41,043 bases of DNA from Pseudomonas matsuisoli (GCF_014647635.1 NZ_BMPO01000013.1:1-41043), one strand, 5' to 3'. Numbered from the stretch's first letter, positions 25,647 through 33,574 are shown. The notes: generated by a model from the sequence alone, not told the origin. Program-made: numbers and translations.

Positions 25647-26816
25647 TCACTTCACGGTTTCTAGAATGCTGACGTAGTTGGTAACCGCCGCGCCGCCCAT
25701 GTTGAAAACGCCGGCACGGCTGGCCTTGGCGAGTTGCATGTCACCGGCCTGACCACTGAGCTGCATGGCGGCCATCACGTGCATGGAGACGCCGGTGGCG
25801 CCAATCGGATGGCCCTTGGATTTCAGCCCGCCGGAGGGATTGACCGGCAACTTGCCGTCCTTGCGGGTGATGCCCTCGGTGATGACGCGCCCGCCCTGGC
25901 CGCGCTCGGCAAGGCCCATGGCTTCGTACTCGATGAGTTCGGCAATGGTGAAGCAGTCATGGGTTTCCACCAGCGACAGGTCGGACAACCCGAGTTCAGC
26001 CTCCTTCAGCGCCTGTTGCCATGCGCGAGCAGCGCCTTCGAACCAGGTCGGGTCACGACGCGAAAGCGGCAGGTAGTCGTTCACCTGAACGGCAGCGCGG
26101 AAACGCACACCTTGGCGAGCGTCGCCGATGGCATCTTCGCGGCTGATGATCAGCGCGGCGGCGCCGTCCGTGATCAAGGAGCAATCGGTACGTTTTAGTG
26201 GGCCTGCAACGAAAGGGTTTTTCTCGGACGGGTTGCGGCAGAAGTCGAAATCGAAATCGCGGCGCATGTGTGCGTAGGGGTTGAGGACACCGTTTGCGTG
26301 GTTCTTCGCCGCGATCATCGCCAGTGCATCGGACTGGTCGCCGTAGCGATCGAAGTAATCTCCGGCGATCACACCAAACACGCCAGCGAAGCCGCCTTCG
26401 ATTTCGGCTTCTTCCCGGGTGTAGCAGCACTTGAGCAGTACCTTGCCGACTTCCGCTGTGGGCAGCGTATTCATCTTTTCGAAGCCCAATACCAAGGCAT
26501 GCTTCGACTGACCGCTGAGCACCGATTGCAGCGCCGAATGGATAGCTGCCGAGCCGGTGGAGCATGCGTTCTCAACCCTCACTGCCGGTTTGAAGCGCAG
26601 CGCCGGAATGCTGTTGGCCAGGAGCGTGGAGGGGAAGTCCTGGTAAAGGAAGCCGGCGTTGAAGTGGCCGACGTGAACCGAGTCGATCTGCTCGGGATCG
26701 AGGCCTGCGTGCTCGATTGCGCCGATACCGGCGTCGGCAATCATCTGCTCTGGGTCGAGCCCATCGAACTTGCCGAACTGCGAGTGATACCAGCCGGTGA
26801 TGACGGGTGAGTGCAT
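25647..26816 (-). CDS. SCP2/SCPx-type thiolase
   Basis: A thiolase-superfamily enzyme (389 residues) of the sterol-carrier/lipid-transfer branch. The nucleophile is Cys85 (VENACSTGSA). HDCF (286-289) and NPSGGLKSKGHPIGATG with His336 are the SCP2-thiolase motifs. The C-terminus reads FNMGGAAVTN instead of the classical thiolase CxG motif. Members cleave or form 3-oxoacyl-CoA, often branched or steroid-derived. It is the first gene of a four-gene leftward operon. GGGAG precedes its ATG and a sigma-54 promoter lies about 40 bases upstream. No DUF35 (OB-fold) partner gene, common beside such thiolases, is present. Confidence 0.9.
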   Translation of the reverse strand: MHSPVITGWYHSQFGKFDGLDPEQMIADAGIGAIEHAGLDPEQIDSVHVGHFNAGFLYQDFPSTLLANSIPALRFKPAVRVENACSTGSAAIHSALQSVLSGQSKHALVLGFEKMNTLPTAEVGKVLLKCCYTREEAEIEGGFAGVFGVIAGDYFDRYGDQSDALAMIAAKNHANGVLNPYAHMRRDFDFDFCRNPSEKNPFVAGPLKRTDCSLITDGAAALIISREDAIGDARQGVRFRAAVQVNDYLPLSRRDPTWFEGAARAWQQALKEAELGLSDLSLVETHDCFTIAELIEYEAMGLAERGQGGRVITEGITRKDGKLPVNPSGGLKSKGHPIGATGVSMHVMAAMQLSGQAGDMQLAKASRAGVFNMGGAAVTNYVSILETVK

Positions 26817-26853
26817 GTGAGACTCCCTGTGATTGTTGTTTTGTGGGGCTTCA

Positions 26854-26867
26854 GCAAAACGAATGCC
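26854..26867 (-). promoter_or_regulatory. Sigma-54 promoter of the thiolase operon
   Basis: On the minus strand CTGGCATTCGTTTTGCTG. GG (26867-26866) and GC (26855-26854) are exactly 10 bases apart, fitting TGGCAC-N5-TTGC. It shares its first ten bases with the divergent promoter at 27138. Predicted leader about 25-30 nt. Confidence 0.75.
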
Positions 26868-26930
26868 AGCCCGGAGAAAAACGCCGGAAGCGCGGCGGCT
26901 CAGGGGTTGGTGGCGTGAATGGCGAAAAAA

Positions 26931-27004
26931 TGTGTCACCGCAGATGGGCGGTCAGGTGTCGCATGGACCCTGTACAGGTGATACCCCTGCGACACCTGTG
27001 ACAG
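26931..27004. promoter_or_regulatory. Nested inverted repeats between divergent sigma-54 promoters (candidate enhancer)
   Basis: CAGGTGTCGCA (26953-26963) and TGCGACACCTG (26988-26998) are exact inverted copies. Outside them TGTGTCAC (26931-26938) and TGTGACA (26997-27003) form a second, looser pair. In the centre CCTGTACAGG (26969-26978) is a perfect palindrome. TGTC...GACA half-sites in inverted order are typical of binding sites for sigma-54 activators. The array lies 64 and 135 bases from the two -24 elements. Confidence 0.65.
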
Positions 27005-27051
27005 CGGGGCTGATTGCCTGCCCGGTTTCAAGTAGTAAGTCCAGCTCTTTG

Positions 27052-27069
27052 GTTTTCCCTATGGAAAAC
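27052..27069. promoter_or_regulatory. AT-rich dyad, possible LysR-type operator
   Basis: GTTTTCC-CTAT-GGAAAAC, perfect 7-bp arms, about 70 bases upstream of the rightward -24 element and beside an AT-rich patch (27065-27080). The form resembles LysR-family T-N11-A boxes; a bending or IHF role is also possible. Confidence 0.4.
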
Positions 27070-27138
27070 AATTAATTAGTCGGCTGTTCCAGGCCGCGGA
27101 TGGCCCACTTCCCTGCGCAGGGCGCAGTGGCGAACGGC

Positions 27139-27153
27139 TGGCATTCGAATTGC
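27139..27153 (+). promoter_or_regulatory. Sigma-54 promoter of the TRAP transporter operon
   Basis: CTGGCATTCGAATTGCTA with GG at 27140-27141 and GC at 27152-27153, exactly 10 bases apart, and close to the TGGCAC-N5-TTGC consensus. Transcription should start near 27165, giving a leader of about 60 nt. Confidence 0.78.
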
Positions 27154-27224
27154 TATGTCTCCTTCACCTCGTTCGCCACGGTCTGGCGATCAGTCAACAA
27201 GAACAACAATCAGGAGACTCGAAC

Positions 27225-28256
27225 ATGGCCGATTTCTCGCGCCGCAATTTCCTCAAGACCGCATCCTTCGCATCCGCGGCGATGGTGGCTGGTGGGCTCG
27301 GCTTGTATAGCCCGAACTCGCGTGCCGCCGACTTCCGCCTCAAGTTCGCCAACAACATGCCCATGACGCACCCGATGAACGTGCGGTCGCGGGAAATGGC
27401 CAAGGCGATCAAGGAAGAAACCGATGGCGCGGTGCAGATCCAGGTGTTCCCCAGCAGCCAGCTGGGCAGTGACACGGATACGCTGGCGCAGCTGAGGGCT
27501 GGTGCAGTGGATATGTTCGCGCTGTCTCCGGTGATCCTCGGGACGATGGTGCCGGCGGTGCAGATCAGCGCCATTGGCTTCGCCTTCAAGGATTACGATC
27601 AGGTTTGGAAGGCGATGGATGGTGAGCTCGGCACGCATGTGCGGGGCGAAATCGAGAAAACGAAGACCTTGTTCGCGTTCGACAAGATCTGGGACAACGG
27701 CTTTCGCGTCACCACCACCAGCTCCAAGCCCGTACCAACGCCGGAAGATCTGGTGGGCATGAAGCTGCGTGTGCCGCCGAGCCCGATCATCATGTCGATT
27801 TTCCGTGGCTTCGGCGCGGCGCCAGCGAGCATCAACTTCGCTGAAACCTATTCCGCCCTGCAGACGCGCATCGTCGAAGGCCAGGAAAACCCTCTGACGC
27901 TGATTTCGTCCGCCAAGCTCTACGAAGTACAGAAGTACTGCTCACTGACCAACCACGTATGGGATGGCTTCTGGATGCTCGGCAACAGCGCAGCGTTCGC
28001 CAAGCTGCCAGCGGACATGCAAGCCATCGTGCGTAAACATGTGGATGCAGCCGTCGTGGCGCAGCGTGATGACCTGGCCAAGCTGCAAGGCAGCATCCAG
28101 GACACCTTGAAGCAGCAGGACATGGAGCTGGTCGAAGCTGCTCCAGAGCCGTTCCGCGAGAAGCTGCGCGCTGCGAACTACTACAACGACTGGCATGAGA
28201 AATTCGGCGACGACGCCTGGGCCATTCTCGAGAAGTACGCCGGATCCCTGGTCTGA
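27225..28256 (+). CDS. dctP: TRAP transporter substrate-binding protein (DctP family), Tat-exported
   Basis: A periplasmic solute receptor (343 residues). The N-terminus MADFSRRNFLK carries a twin-arginine motif, followed by a hydrophobic stretch and probable cleavage after Ala34 (SRA). The mature protein has DctP features: Arg182 in GMKLRVPPSP, the usual carboxylate-binding Arg, and EGQENPL (about 218-224). The ATG is preceded by CAGGAG and starts at the Tat motif; an upstream in-frame extension is not used. dctQM begins 3 bases after the stop. Most TRAP ligands are carboxylates. A close paralog of identical length lies at 38666. Confidence 0.93.
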   Translation: MADFSRRNFLKTASFASAAMVAGGLGLYSPNSRAADFRLKFANNMPMTHPMNVRSREMAKAIKEETDGAVQIQVFPSSQLGSDTDTLAQLRAGAVDMFALSPVILGTMVPAVQISAIGFAFKDYDQVWKAMDGELGTHVRGEIEKTKTLFAFDKIWDNGFRVTTTSSKPVPTPEDLVGMKLRVPPSPIIMSIFRGFGAAPASINFAETYSALQTRIVEGQENPLTLISSAKLYEVQKYCSLTNHVWDGFWMLGNSAAFAKLPADMQAIVRKHVDAAVVAQRDDLAKLQGSIQDTLKQQDMELVEAAPEPFREKLRAANYYNDWHEKFGDDAWAILEKYAGSLV

Positions 28257-28258
28257 CC

Positions 28259-30139
28259 GTGAACACGCACGTCGCCACGGCCTCCACTACTTCAATGCGC
28301 CTGCCGGCCCGGGCGCTCGTCTGTCTCAATCGCTGGGTGATGAACGTCGTCGGCTTTCTGGCCGTGGCGTTGCTGGTGATCGAAACCTGCGTCCTGCTTG
28401 CCGGGGTGTTCTTCCGGTATGTGCTGCACAGCCCATTGATCTGGTCGGACGAACTGGCGTCCTCGCTGTTCATCTGGCTCGCCATGTTCGGCGCCGTGCT
28501 GGCGCTGGACCGCGGTGAGCACATGCGCATGTCGGCCATCGTCAACAAGCTGCCGGAGTCCTGGAGAGGGTTCTGCGAAACGTTGTCGGCGATGATCGTC
28601 TGCCTCTTCGTGGCGATGATCATCTCGCCTGCGATGCAGCATTCCCATGAGCAGATGTGGATCACCACGCCTGCCCTCGGGATTCCGGATGGCGTACGTG
28701 CAGCGGCATTGCCCACGGGCGCGGTGCTGATGCTGCTCGCGGCTGTTGCACGGATGGCGAAGTATTCCAGCGTGCGCCAGTTCGGGTTTGGCCTTGGTGT
28801 ACTGGCGGCGGTGACGGCCGTGCTTTGGGTCAGCGAGCCGCTGCTCACGGCGATGGGCAACTACAACCTCATCATCTTCTTTTTCGTTTTGCTGGGCGCG
28901 TGTGTCTTCGGCGGTATCCCGATCGCGTTCGCCTTCGGTACGGCGACCATCGCCTATCTGGGGATCGTCACGCATGCGCCGCTGATGATCGTGGTTAGCC
29001 GAATGGACGAGGGCATGTCGCACCTTGTGCTGCTGGCGGTGCCGTTGTTCGTGATGCTGGGCGTGGTGCTGCAACTGTCGGGCATGGCGCGCACCCTGAT
29101 CGACTTCATGGGATCGCTCATCGGCCACGTCCGCGGCGGCCTGCAATACGTGTTGCTGGGGGCGATGTTCCTAGTGTCGGGGATTTCCGGTTCGAAGGTT
29201 GCCGACATGGCAGCCGTGGCGCCGGCACTGTTCCCAGAGATGAAGAAGCGTGGCTCCAAGCCTGAAGAGCTCGCCGCGTTGCTGTCGTCCACGGGCGCAA
29301 TGACCGAGACGATTCCGCCAAGCCTGGTGCTCATCACCATCGGTGCGGTGTGCAGCGTATCCATCACCGCGCTTTTCATTGGCGGTCTGGTACCGGCGGT
29401 AGTGGCGACGATCGCCATCGCGCTCGTCTGTTGGTGGCGTTCGCGCAAGGAAGAGATGCCCAAGGTCGAGCGTGCGCCGCTGTCGGTGATCGGCAAGACC
29501 TTCGTCATCGCGTTACCTGCACTGGCGCTGCCGTTGCTGATCCGTGTGGCCGTGCTGGAAGGCGCCGCAACCGCGACCGAGGTGTCGACGATCGGTGTCG
29601 CCTACGTCGTGATGGTCGGCTTGGTGATGCACCTGTTCATGCGGCACATCGACTTCCGCAAGGTGTACCCGATGATGGTGGAGGCCGCGGCGCTGTCCGG
29701 CTCTATTCTGCTCATCATCGGCATGGCGTCAGCGATGGCCTGGGCGTTGACCCAGTCGGGCTTCTCCGCCGCGCTGGTCGACGTGATCAGCGAGATCCCC
29801 GGCGGGGCGATCGGCTTCATGATCATCACCATCCTTACCTTCATCGTGCTGGGCAGCGTTCTGGAGGGCATTCCTGCCATCGTGTTGTTCGGCCCGCTGA
29901 TGTTCCCGCTGGCCGAGATGCTCGGCATTCATCCCGTGCACTACGCGATGGTCGTGATCCTGTCGATGGGTATCGGCTTGTTCGCACCGCCGCTAGGGGT
30001 GGGTTTCTACGCTGCGTGCGCGATCAGCAAGGTCTCGTCGGACGGCGTGATCCGCCGGGTTTGGGGTTACCTGGGCGCGTTGATCGTGGCACTGATCGTC
30101 GTCGCCTGCTTCCCGTGGCTCTCCATCGGCTTCCTTTGA
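28259..30139 (+). CDS. dctQM: Fused TRAP transporter permease DctQM
   Basis: A single 626-residue membrane protein combining both TRAP permease subunits. Residues about 1-170 are the small DctQ part, with four helices and the FFRYVLHSPLIWSDELASSLFIWLAMFGA signature. From about 200 on is the large DctM part, with repeated helices and conserved loops such as FGGIPIAFAFG, SGISGSKVADMAAVAP and PPLGVGFY. Na+ or H+ driven uptake with the preceding DctP is expected. The start is a GTG three bases after the dctP stop; an ATG at 28295 is the alternative, neither with a strong Shine-Dalgarno. The SDR gene follows after 16 bases. Confidence 0.92.
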   Translation: MNTHVATASTTSMRLPARALVCLNRWVMNVVGFLAVALLVIETCVLLAGVFFRYVLHSPLIWSDELASSLFIWLAMFGAVLALDRGEHMRMSAIVNKLPESWRGFCETLSAMIVCLFVAMIISPAMQHSHEQMWITTPALGIPDGVRAAALPTGAVLMLLAAVARMAKYSSVRQFGFGLGVLAAVTAVLWVSEPLLTAMGNYNLIIFFFVLLGACVFGGIPIAFAFGTATIAYLGIVTHAPLMIVVSRMDEGMSHLVLLAVPLFVMLGVVLQLSGMARTLIDFMGSLIGHVRGGLQYVLLGAMFLVSGISGSKVADMAAVAPALFPEMKKRGSKPEELAALLSSTGAMTETIPPSLVLITIGAVCSVSITALFIGGLVPAVVATIAIALVCWWRSRKEEMPKVERAPLSVIGKTFVIALPALALPLLIRVAVLEGAATATEVSTIGVAYVVMVGLVMHLFMRHIDFRKVYPMMVEAAALSGSILLIIGMASAMAWALTQSGFSAALVDVISEIPGGAIGFMIITILTFIVLGSVLEGIPAIVLFGPLMFPLAEMLGIHPVHYAMVVILSMGIGLFAPPLGVGFYAACAISKVSSDGVIRRVWGYLGALIVALIVVACFPWLSIGFL

Positions 30140-30155
30140 TTCTGGGATTATCTTC

Positions 30156-30947
30156 ATGACTCAAGCAGCTAGAAAACAGGCTTCAAACAATGCGGTGGGG
30201 CGAGTGGCGCTAGTCACCGGCGCCGCGATGGGGATTGGTGCTGCGATCGCCGAGCGACTCGGGCATGACGGCCACACGGTGGTGATCGCGGATATCAATT
30301 TGAGTGCGGCGGAAGAAATGGTGGTGGCGCTGGCGGCGCAGTCGGTCGAGGCCTATGCGTTGACGGTCGATGTCAGTGATGCCCTGTCTATTCAGTCGGC
30401 GTTCGAAGAGGTCGAACGACGCTTCGGCCGCTGCGACGTGCTGGTGAACAATGCAGGAATCGCCAAGACCTTGCCGTTCACCGAGTTTCCGTTGGACAAC
30501 TGGCAGCGCACGCTGGACGTGAATCTGACGGGCGCGATGTTGTGCGCGCAGCACGCCGCGCGACTGATGCGCAAACAAGGGTGGGGGCGGATCGTCAACG
30601 TCGCGTCCATCAGCGGCATGCGCGCCAGCTCCGGGCGAACCGCCTATGGAACCTCCAAGGCGGCGCTCATCGGGCTTACCCGGCAGATGGCGATCGAGTT
30701 GGCGGAGTACGGCATCACCGTCAACGGTATCGCCCCCGGCCCGGTGGACACACCGCTGACGCAACTGATGCACACCGAAGCGACCCGTGCGTCATACGCC
30801 CGCGCAGTACCGATGAAGCGTTACGGCACGCCCGCGGAGATGGCTGGAGCAGTGGCCTTCCTGGCGTCGGACGATTCGTCCTACGTCAGTGGGCATGTGA
30901 TCCCGGTGGATGGCGGGTATATGGCGTCTGGGATTCTGGAAATTTGA
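30156..30947 (+). CDS. Short-chain dehydrogenase/reductase (FabG-like)
   Basis: A classical SDR oxidoreductase (263 residues). The cofactor motif is TGAAMGIG (21-28), with Asp46 at the end of strand 2 suggesting NAD(H). NNAG is at 98-101, and catalytic Ser151, Tyr164 and Lys168 are all present. GPVDTPL and the final VDGGYM are normal for the family. It is the last gene of the rightward dctP-dctQM operon, so it probably oxidises or reduces a hydroxy/keto group on the imported compound or its CoA ester. Exact substrate unknown. Confidence 0.9.
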   Translation: MTQAARKQASNNAVGRVALVTGAAMGIGAAIAERLGHDGHTVVIADINLSAAEEMVVALAAQSVEAYALTVDVSDALSIQSAFEEVERRFGRCDVLVNNAGIAKTLPFTEFPLDNWQRTLDVNLTGAMLCAQHAARLMRKQGWGRIVNVASISGMRASSGRTAYGTSKAALIGLTRQMAIELAEYGITVNGIAPGPVDTPLTQLMHTEATRASYARAVPMKRYGTPAEMAGAVAFLASDDSSYVSGHVIPVDGGYMASGILEI

Positions 30948-30994
30948 GTTGGGGGTTGAGCTAATGCTGTTCACTCGAGCCTGGCCTGGTAGTT

Positions 30995-31028
30995 GCTGTG
31001 GGAGCGGGCCATGCCCGCGATTTGCAGG
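30995..31028. repeat. REP-type repeat, single copy
   Basis: GTGGGAGCGGGCCATGCCCGCGA, the GTAGGAGCGGGC type of pseudomonad REP. The hairpin is GCGGGCCATGCCCGC. It lies just after the SDR gene. Confidence 0.7.
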
Positions 31029-31073
31029 TATCGAGGGGATTACCTGGAGTTGAACTCGGCGTGACATCCCTTT

Positions 31074-31277
31074 TCGCCCTTTTCGGGCGAGTTACGTTTT
31101 CTTGCGTGGCCAAGAAAATGTAACCCAAAAGAAGGCCACCCCTGCATCCGGCCCCATACGAAGCGGGCTTCGTATGGGGTCCCCTCGTTCCATCGCCGTT
31201 TTGAGGGCACGTTGCGAAGGGCCATCCATGGCCCATCGCAACTCTCGCGACATCCATGTCGCTCAACCCTCAAAACG
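31074..31277. repeat. Hairpin-packed intergenic element
   Basis: Six inverted repeats follow one another or nest in 204 bases. They are TCGCCC/GGGCGA (31074-31090), GTTACGTTTTCTTG/CAAGAAAATGTAAC (31091-31124, one mismatch), CCCCATACGAAG/CTTCGTATGGGG (31152-31179, perfect), CGTTTTGAGGG/CCCTCAAAACG (31197-31277, perfect) enclosing GTTGCGAAGGGCCAT/ATGGCCCATCGCAAC (31211-31242, two mismatches), and GCGACAT/ATGTCGC (31247-31262). Short open frames crossing it on the minus strand resemble meaningless 'proteins' annotated repeatedly in proteobacterial genomes, which suggests an interspersed repeat family. No transposase is present. A structured RNA is the alternative. Confidence 0.6.
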
Positions 31278-31357
31278 ACGACTCCACTCGGCCTTCTGAT
31301 GGGGACCCCGTGTGGCGTCTGGGACTCCGCGTAAATCTTAATGAAGATTGGTCATCT

Positions 31358-31415
31358 CGTAGGGCGGGTGCAACCCGCGCATGCCACCGACGCCGCGGGT
31401 TACACCCGCCCTACG
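31358..31415. repeat. BIME: inverted pair of REP sequences (GTAGGGCGGGT family)
   Basis: CGTAGGGCGGGTGCAACCCG (31358-31377) and its inverted partner CGGGTTACACCCGCCCTACG (31396-31415) form arms of about 22 bases with one mismatch. The element ends two bases before the stop of the converging LysR gene. The family recurs at 39711-39785 and, as half copies, after 40916. Confidence 0.8.
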
Positions 31416-31417
31416 AT

Positions 31418-32335
31418 TCAACACCGCTCCTCCTCACTCCAGGCCGCCTCGACATCGCGCCAGGCCTGCTCAGCGCTCTCCACGAACGTCGCGATACAGG
31501 GGTTGTGGTTGTCGTTCTTCCACACCGCCACGACCTCGATGATTGGCGCGTTTTTCAAGGGTTTGAAGGTGGTCGTGCTCAAACGCATATTGCGCATGGA
31601 GCGCGGCACGATGGCGATGCCCATGCCTTCGCCGACGAGGTTGACGATGCTCTGCTGCATGTTGATCTCAAGCCCGACGTTCGGCGTTACCCCATGCTGC
31701 AGACAGTAGGAAACGATCATGTCGTGCAAGGCCGGAGCGATGCGTTTGGGCGTGACGATGAATATCTCGCCTGCCAGTTCGGCCGGGTCGATGACGTCGC
31801 GTCCGCGTAGTCGGTGGCCGGGCGGCAGCACCACCATCATGGGCTCACGGAAGATGGTGATCGTCTCCAGCCCGGTGCAGTCCTGCGGGCGGTACATGAT
31901 GGCGACGTCTTTATTCCCGCTGTAGATGTCTTCGGCCAGATCCAGCGGAAGTGTTTCCGCAAGCTTCAGGTTCACCTGCGGATAATGCGCGGCGTAGCGA
32001 CGGGTCACCGTCGGCGTGATGCTGTAGGCCGTGGACATCATGAAGCCCACTGACAGTTCACCGGCATCCCCACGCGCCGTTGCCAGCGCGTTTCGTTTCG
32101 CCTGTTCGAAGGCCGAAAACACGGCGCCCGTATCCAGATAGAACCGGCGGCCCGCTTCGGTCAGCTCTACGCGGCGGCGTGAGCGGTCGAACAGCTTTAC
32201 CCCGAGCGCTTCCTCAAGCAGTGCGATCTGTCGTGAGAGCGGCGGCTGGGATATATGCAACAACTCGGCAGCCTTGCCGAAGTGAAGCGTCTCAGCGAGC
32301 ACCCGGAAGTAACGGAGATGGCGTAGCTCGATCAC
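31418..32335 (-). CDS. LysR-family transcriptional regulator
   Basis: A 305-residue regulator with an N-terminal winged helix-turn-helix (about 1-60: ELRHLRYFRVLAETLHFGKAAELLHISQPPLSRQI, the LTTR signature) and a periplasmic-binding-like effector domain (about 90-290). The start is the GTG at 32335 (VIELRHL); an open frame continues upstream but only antisense to the next gene. It is transcribed divergently from the sigma-54 activator across about 155 bases, so it probably controls that gene and itself. An additional target could be the dyad at 27052. The effector is unknown, plausibly the imported substrate or its CoA ester. Confidence 0.9.
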   Translation of the reverse strand: MIELRHLRYFRVLAETLHFGKAAELLHISQPPLSRQIALLEEALGVKLFDRSRRRVELTEAGRRFYLDTGAVFSAFEQAKRNALATARGDAGELSVGFMMSTAYSITPTVTRRYAAHYPQVNLKLAETLPLDLAEDIYSGNKDVAIMYRPQDCTGLETITIFREPMMVVLPPGHRLRGRDVIDPAELAGEIFIVTPKRIAPALHDMIVSYCLQHGVTPNVGLEINMQQSIVNLVGEGMGIAIVPRSMRNMRLSTTTFKPLKNAPIIEVVAVWKNDNHNPCIATFVESAEQAWRDVEAAWSEEERC

Positions 32336-32491
32336 TGATGCTCCAAAAGGTATCAATGGATGCTGAATTATGGATTGGAAAAAATAAGTCTGCCTCTCTA
32401 TCGTCAGTCGGGAAAGCCAAGAGCCCGCTGCGTCACAAGCGCCGCGCCTCGCATAGTCACAAGCTATAGAACAATAAAAGGTGACCGTCTC

Positions 32492-33574
32492 ATGCCTGCT
32501 TCGTCCGGAGTTGCCCTGCGCAACGAACAACCGCTCGACTCTGTTTCCAATCTCTCCGACTGCGATATTGCCAACGACACCGACCCTCAGGTTCGGCAGG
32601 CGTTTCGCCGTGCATTGCGTCTGCTCGAACGCGGGATTTCCGTGTTGATCCAGGGTGAGACGGGAACCGGCAAAGAAGTCCTTGCCCGTGCGCTTCACGA
32701 TCACAGTGAGCGCCGTAATGCGCAGCTCGTAGCGGTCAATTGCGCGTCGATTCCTGAAAGTCTCATCGAAAGCGAGTTGTTCGGTTATGCCAAAGGCGCT
32801 TTCTCCGGTGCGTTGACCTCCGGCAAAAAGGGCAAGGTGCAACAGGCCGACGGCGGCACGCTGTTTCTCGATGAGATCGGCGACATGCCCTACGAGCAAC
32901 AGACGAGATTGCTGCGAGTCATCGCCGAGCGTGAGATCACCCCGCTGGGTTCCGAGCGTAGCCTGCCGGTGAATTTCACCCTGATCTGCGCAACTCACCA
33001 GAACCTGTCCGAGCGCATCGAGACTGGCGAGTTTCGCGAAGACCTGTTCTACCGCATCGCCACGGGCGTGGTGCAGCTGCCGCCATTGCGGGAGCGTACC
33101 GACCGCGCCGAGCTGATCTGCGCCATGGTCGCGCACGAGCTACCGGGTAGCGATCCTCGTCAGTTGATTGCCAGCGATGTGTGGCAACTGTTGATGCAGC
33201 ATTCGTGGCCGGGAAACCTGCGGCAGATGAGGGCGGTGATTCGTTATGCCTGCGCGGTCATGGAGGGTGATCGCATTCAATGCTGCGATCTTCCGGCGGA
33301 TTTCATCGCCTCTGCGGGCGGGCCTTCGCTGCGCGCCTATCCCAACGTCACCCCTATTCGCCAATCCATGCCGACGGTAGCCATGCCGTCCGAGGCAGGG
33401 CAGGGCGAGCAACGCCAGGAAATCCTCGAGGTGCTCAACGAGTGCCGCTGGAACATGTCAGCCGCCGCACGTGAACTCGGCATTTGCCGGGCGTCGCTGT
33501 ATCGGGTGCTGCGTCGACTGGAAATCCCTCCACTGCGGGATCAGGTGGCCCAGGGGGCCTACCCCTCGCTGTAA
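32492..33574 (+). CDS. Sigma-54-dependent activator without a sensor domain
   Basis: A 360-residue AAA+ enhancer-binding protein. Walker A is GETGTGKE (55-62) and the sigma-54 contact loop is GAFSGA (102-107) instead of the usual GAFTGA. Walker B is GGTLFLDEIGD (121-131) and the arginine-finger region is FREDLFYRI (181-189). The C-terminal Fis-type helix-turn-helix is WNMSAAARELGICRASLYRVLRRL (about 324-347). Only about 30 residues precede the AAA+ core, so there is no GAF, PAS or response-regulator domain. The ATG at 32492 follows AAAGGTGA. A longer in-frame start at 32360 would add an undistinguished tail. It probably drives the two sigma-54 promoters at 26.85 and 27.15 kb. Confidence 0.9.
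   Translation: MPASSGVALRNEQPLDSVSNLSDCDIANDTDPQVRQAFRRALRLLERGISVLIQGETGTGKEVLARALHDHSERRNAQLVAVNCASIPESLIESELFGYAKGAFSGALTSGKKGKVQQADGGTLFLDEIGDMPYEQQTRLLRVIAEREITPLGSERSLPVNFTLICATHQNLSERIETGEFREDLFYRIATGVVQLPPLRERTDRAELICAMVAHELPGSDPRQLIASDVWQLLMQHSWPGNLRQMRAVIRYACAVMEGDRIQCCDLPADFIASAGGPSLRAYPNVTPIRQSMPTVAMPSEAGQGEQRQEILEVLNECRWNMSAAARELGICRASLYRVLRRLEIPPLRDQVAQGAYPSL

Noticed and set aside
27832-28860. Open frame of 342 codons on the minus strand
   Set aside because: Antisense to the dctP/dctQM junction, with an Arg/Ser/Ala-rich translation lacking motifs. The sense genes are certain.
30961-31273. Two short minus-strand frames that resemble annotated hypothetical proteins
   Set aside because: They read straight through the stems of the hairpin element, so the apparent conservation is that of the repeat, not of a protein.
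32336-33136. N-terminal extension of the LysR frame through the activator gene
   Set aside because: The frame stays open for 267 codons upstream of the LysR start, but only as the antisense of the AAA+ gene. The LysR signature begins at the GTG at 32335.
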